From positions 62,001-126,000 of the forward strand of contig NC_016109.1 of NCBI RefSeq assembly GCF_000269985.1: a stretch of DNA of 64,000 bases, read 5' to 3'. Positions 61,256 to 64,000 of the stretch are shown piece after piece (within the stretch, counting starts at the first letter, position 1; the number at the start of each line of letters is the position of its first letter). This DNA is from Kitasatospora setae KM-6054 (GTDB lineage Bacteria > Actinomycetota > Actinomycetes > Streptomycetales > Streptomycetaceae). The notes under the pieces are model-generated. The model made no database searches. It saw only the letters and a program-made list of their open reading frames with translations, and had not been told where the DNA came from. The translations under genes were made by a program, and so were the position numbers.

Positions 61256-62230
61256 TCAGGCGGTCGGGCGCGGGTCGAGGTGCGAGCGGTACCAGCGTGC
61301 CGCCTGTGCCGTCCGGGCCAGCACACCGGGGCCGGCCGGGCAGCCCGCCGCCCGCCACACCCGCTCGCTGCGGTACCAGTGGTCGCGGGTGAGCAGCTCC
61401 AGCTGCCGGGCGCTCACCCGTCCCGGCCGCGCCCGCAGCCGCTCCAGGCAGGCCTCCCAGGACAGCTCCTCCCGCTGCGCGACCGACGGCAGCACCCCGT
61501 GGGCGGCGAGCACCGCCAGCAGGTCCCCCACCCTGACCGGCACGGGATGGCTCGCGTGGTACAGACCACCGCCCACCGCCCGGGACGCGCACGCCAGACG
61601 GACGATCAGCCGGCCCAGATCACCGACCGCCACCGCCGACAACAACCCGCGGCCGCCCTCCCACCGGGCCGGCACCCGCTCGACCAGCTCCGCCAGCGCG
61701 GGAACGACCCACCGGTCCCCCTCCCCCAGCACCAGGCCCGGCCGCAACACGATCCCTCCCGCCGCCAGGACCGGCCCCTCCCCCGCCAACCGCGTACGGC
61801 TCACCACCGAAACGGGCACCGGCTCGACCTCGTCCACACCGATCCCGCTGTGCGGCCCCACCCCGTACACCGCCGCCGTCGAGAGACCCACGATCCGCCC
61901 CACCCCCGCCCGAACGGCCTCCCCCACCAACGCCGCGCTCCCCGCGACATTGACCGCCTCGCACATCCCCTCGTCCGCACCGATGTAACTGGCGAGATGC
62001 ACCAGCACATCCGCCCCCTCACACACCCCGCGCAACGACGCCGGCTCCGCCAGATCCCCCCACACCCACTCCACCACCCCGCCACCCCCCACCGGAGGCC
62101 GACGCGACACCACCCGCAACTCCACCCCCCCACCACCCGCGGCACCCGCCCACCCGCGCACCAACCCCTCCAGGACCACCGAACCGACGAACCCCGTCGC
62201 CCCGCTCAGCACGATCCTGCGACCCCCCAC
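61256..62230 (-). CDS. NAD-dependent epimerase/dehydratase
   Basis: A protein of about 324 residues if started at the GTG at 62230. The Rossmann signature is RIVLSGATGFVGSVVLEGLV, with VLVHLASYIGAD, VGLSTAAVYGVGPH (Ser/Tyr region; the usual YxxxK is not obvious) and VVRPGLVLGEGDRWVVP-like segment. The C-terminal 80 residues are helical (QREELSWEACLERLRARPGR, LLTRDHWYRS). Extended-SDR proteins near butyrolactone receptors often belong to butyrolactone or butenolide biosynthesis, or sugar-nucleotide metabolism. An ARE-like site lies 173 bases upstream. Start is uncertain because the leader is a CCCCGG repeat. Confidence 0.82.
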   Translation of the reverse strand: MGGRRIVLSGATGFVGSVVLEGLVRGWAGAAGGGGVELRVVSRRPPVGGGGVVEWVWGDLAEPASLRGVCEGADVLVHLASYIGADEGMCEAVNVAGSAALVGEAVRAGVGRIVGLSTAAVYGVGPHSGIGVDEVEPVPVSVVSRTRLAGEGPVLAAGGIVLRPGLVLGEGDRWVVPALAELVERVPARWEGGRGLLSAVAVGDLGRLIVRLACASRAVGGGLYHASHPVPVRVGDLLAVLAAHGVLPSVAQREELSWEACLERLRARPGRVSARQLELLTRDHWYRSERVWRAAGCPAGPGVLARTAQAARWYRSHLDPRPTA

Positions 62231-62269
62231 CCGCCGACCACGCAACGAACGCCACCCACCCGGCCCCAA

Positions 62270-62324
62270 CCCCGGCCCCGGCCCCGGCCCCGGCCCCGGC
62301 CCCGGCCCCGGCCCCGGCCCCGGC
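62270..62324. repeat. CCCCGG hexanucleotide repeat
   Basis: About nine copies of a CCCCGG unit lie in the leader between the ARE-like site and the epimerase start. It would encode a Gly-Pro run if translated. Confidence 0.85.
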
Positions 62325-62402
62325 GACACGGCACCCCCGGCAGACCACGCCACACCACCCCCACCCGCGCTCCCCCACCACACTCGCGCCGACCTCCCCC
62401 CG

Positions 62403-62424
62403 AACAAAACGAACACCCTCCATT
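62403..62424. promoter_or_regulatory. ARE-like site upstream of the epimerase gene
   Basis: AACAAAACGAACACCCTCCA followed by TT matches the sites at 59173 and 63959 at 19-20 of 22 positions. Position and AT content suggest promoter overlap with butyrolactone-receptor control of the epimerase gene. Confidence 0.6.
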
Positions 62425-63291
62425 CAACCGGCCGCGACCACCCACCACCAGAGCCCACCCGGCAATCCGCACCACCCCACCACCCGAACCCACACCCGGG
62501 GCCGCACCCGGGGCCGGGTGCGGGTGCGGGGCCGCACCCGGGGCCGGGTGCGGGTGCGGGGCCGCACCCGGGGCCGGGTGCGGGTGCGGGGCCGAGCCCG
62601 GGGCCGGGGCCGGGGCCGGGGCCGGCCACCGAACCACCCCGCCACCCCCGCCGCGGGAAGCCGCGACGGACGCACGGCGCAAGGACACAAAGGCACCCCG
62701 CGGACCCGCCCGGCCCACCCGCCACCACCGGACAGACACCCCGCAACCACCCGCCGAGCCCGGCCGGCGGGCACCACCCGCAACACCGCCGCCACCCGAC
62801 ACCGGACACCGGACGACGGCCCCCGCCACCCCCGACCACGGAACCAGGCAACGCCCGAACACCGACCCCACCGGCCGACAGCACCCCGGGACCAGCCACG
62901 ACCCGCACAGCGGACAGCGGACAGCACCCGGACCGAACAGCGCCGGCCCCGGACCAACAGCGCACCACCCCCCGCAGCCAGGACCCGGCCCCGACGACCA
63001 GAGCCGCGAGAACCGGACAGCACCCCCCGCAGACGGAGACGGAGACGGGACCAACGGCGACCCCGCCGGCCGGCCCCGCCGGCGCACCACCCCGAACCGA
63101 AACGGACAGCGCCCCCGGCCACCGGCCACCCGACCCCGCTCACCCCGCCGAGACCCGACCAGACGGCGCACCACCCCGAGCCGAAACGGACAGCGCCCCC
63201 GACCACCGGCCACCCGACCCCGCTCACCCCGCTCACCCCGCCGAGACCCGACCAGACGGCGGCCCGACCGACGGCTCCACCCGGCCCCCGC
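62425..63291. repeat. Noncoding repeat-rich region between epimerase promoter and receptor gene
   Basis: No gene is supported; all open frames are repetitive. Four copies of a 30-bp unit (GCCGCACCCGGGGCCGGGTG, then CGGGTGCGGG) occupy 62501-62632. At 63081-63250 two copies of an 84-bp unit follow (anchor GGCGCACCACCCCGA at 63081 and 63165). At 63231-63350 a 59-bp duplication copies the last codons and stop of the receptor gene. Confidence 0.85.
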
Positions 63292-63933
63292 TCACCCCGC
63301 CGAGACCCGACCAGACGGCGGCCCGACCGACGGCTCCACCCGCAACAGCACCGCCGCCTGGGGGGTGGCGACCGCCGGAAGCAGATACCGCCACAGCGAA
63401 GCGATCCGCTCGGGCAGGTCCGCCCGCCCGGTCGCCACGTTGGAGAAGATCTGCGTCCCCGTGTAAGCCCCCACCAGCACCGTCGCGAACTCCCACTCGT
63501 CGACGCCCTCCAGCAGCTCACCGCACTCCCGCGCCGCGACAAGCTGCGCGTGGAACCGCTGGACCCACTCCTGGTACGCCGTGTCGTCCTCGAGCCCCAG
63601 CTCCCCCTGCTCCACCGCCAGACGCACACTCGCGCGGAACAGCACATTGCGCTGCAGCTCCCCCGCGATATGGAACGTGATGTCGATCAGCCGCTGCAGA
63701 CCGTCCCGCCCCGGCGGCAGCCGGATGAACTCCTGCTGACTCGCCATGACCGCGTGCGCCAACCCCTCCTTCGACTTGAAATGAAAGTACATCCCGCCCT
63801 GCGTCGCCCCCGACCGCTGCATGATCTTACTGATGCTGGCACCGCTGTAACCGCACTCGTCGAAGACCTCGGCCGCCGCGTAAAGGATCACCTCACGCGT
63901 CCGCACGGCACGCTCCTGCTTCGGTTCAGCCAC
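63292..63933 (-). CDS. Gamma-butyrolactone receptor-type TetR regulator
   Basis: A 213-residue receptor, GTG start at 63933. The N-terminus PKQERAVRTREVILYAAAEV, then FDECGYSGASISKIMQRSGA and TQGGMYFHFKSKEGLAHAVM, is the hallmark ArpA/ScbR/BarA-type HTH. The ligand domain has VLFRASVRLAVEQGELGLED, PYQEWVQRF-like YQEWVQRFHAQL and VGAYTGTQIFSNVATGRADL, with the Trp and VGAYTG motifs typical of the family. It should repress from ARE sites until a butyrolactone or butenolide binds. An ARE-like site lies just upstream of its start, so it is probably autoregulated. A synthase gene (afsA type) is not in the window. Confidence 0.95.
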   Translation of the reverse strand: MAEPKQERAVRTREVILYAAAEVFDECGYSGASISKIMQRSGATQGGMYFHFKSKEGLAHAVMASQQEFIRLPPGRDGLQRLIDITFHIAGELQRNVLFRASVRLAVEQGELGLEDDTAYQEWVQRFHAQLVAARECGELLEGVDEWEFATVLVGAYTGTQIFSNVATGRADLPERIASLWRYLLPAVATPQAAVLLRVEPSVGPPSGRVSAG

Positions 63934-63958
63934 AGCCAGGCCCCGCTTCCACTCGGCA

Positions 63959-63980
63959 AACAAAACGAACGCCCTCTATT
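63959..63980. promoter_or_regulatory. ARE-like site upstream of the receptor gene
   Basis: AACAAAACGAACGCCCTCTA followed by TT, 26 bases upstream of the receptor start on the minus strand; best of the three sites. It includes the AT-rich tract ATTTTACAG and is the expected self-repression site. Confidence 0.65.
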
Positions 63981-64000
63981 TTACAGACGAACCTCGGTCT

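Noticed and set aside
62501..62632. CRISPR-like 30-bp repeats
   Set aside because: Units are directly adjacent with no spacers; it is a simple tandem repeat.

Overview
The window reads as a Streptomyces-type (or Kitasatospora-type) chromosome segment. GC is very high throughout, GTG starts are common, genes are often coupled by ATGA or GTGA overlaps, and the regulators belong to families typical of streptomycetes: a StrR-like activator, a gamma-butyrolactone receptor, an MmyB-type XRE regulator and a SigR-like ECF sigma factor. No rRNA, tRNA, CRISPR array or phage structural gene is visible. Nearly everything from about 5 kb to the right edge looks like one large specialised-metabolite or saccharide gene cluster rather than core chromosome.

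Layout. (1) 0-4.8 kb is the left border: two divergent paralogous Cys-rich small proteins, a secreted protein with a hydrophobic core, and a frameshifted regulator cut short next to a 5'-truncated transposase. (2) 5.0-15.5 kb is a tightly coupled leftward operon: P-loop kinase-like protein, GH3-family adenylating enzyme, methyltransferase, FAD monooxygenase, two unrecognised proteins, an effector domain of LysR type without its HTH, alpha/beta hydrolase, second methyltransferase and P450. (3) 15.8-21.1 kb holds an XRE regulator divergent from an EmrB-type exporter, then a hydrolase, a conserved hypothetical and a luciferase-like oxidoreductase. (4) 21.2-30.7 kb runs leftward: hydrolase, acyltransferase-3, the two halves of an aldos-2-ulose dehydratase-like enzyme, a UDP-GlcNAc 2-epimerase, a 172-bp tandem array, a degenerate phosphomannomutase and a Tat-exported flavin oxidase. 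(5) 30.8-37.8 kb carries an exporter, ECF sigma factor, SDR, a near-perfect inverted second copy of the first exporter gene, the StrR-like activator, GalU and a MarR regulator. (6) 37.9-43.0 kb is a leftward operon of acyltransferase-3, trehalose synthase, maltokinase and DsbA-like protein. (7) 43.3-54.1 kb is rightward: PfpI protein, ThDP enzyme, SnoaL-like, second PfpI, AGE-family epimerase, GlgX, STAS and a nucleotidyltransferase/mutase fusion. (8) 54.4-58.7 kb is leftward: exporter, a third acyltransferase-3, a second DsbA-like protein, then a TetR regulator. (9) 59.2-64 kb has a domesticated transposase-like protein, repeat-rich noncoding DNA, an NAD-dependent epimerase and a gamma-butyrolactone receptor.

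How it may work together (inference). Storage glucan or maltose is mobilised by GlgX, TreS and maltokinase. Sugar nucleotides come from GalU, the pyrophosphorylase fusion and the 2-epimerase. Flavin oxidation and an aldos-2-ulose dehydratase-like activity would reshape a sugar ring, and three membrane acyltransferases and several exporters decorate and export the product. The 5-15 kb operon makes a second building block that is adenylated, oxidised and methylated. A 22-bp ARE-like sequence recurs three times around the butyrolactone receptor, and a second recurrent motif with a CAACTTGG core sits upstream of several leftward operons. The final compound cannot be named from the sequence.
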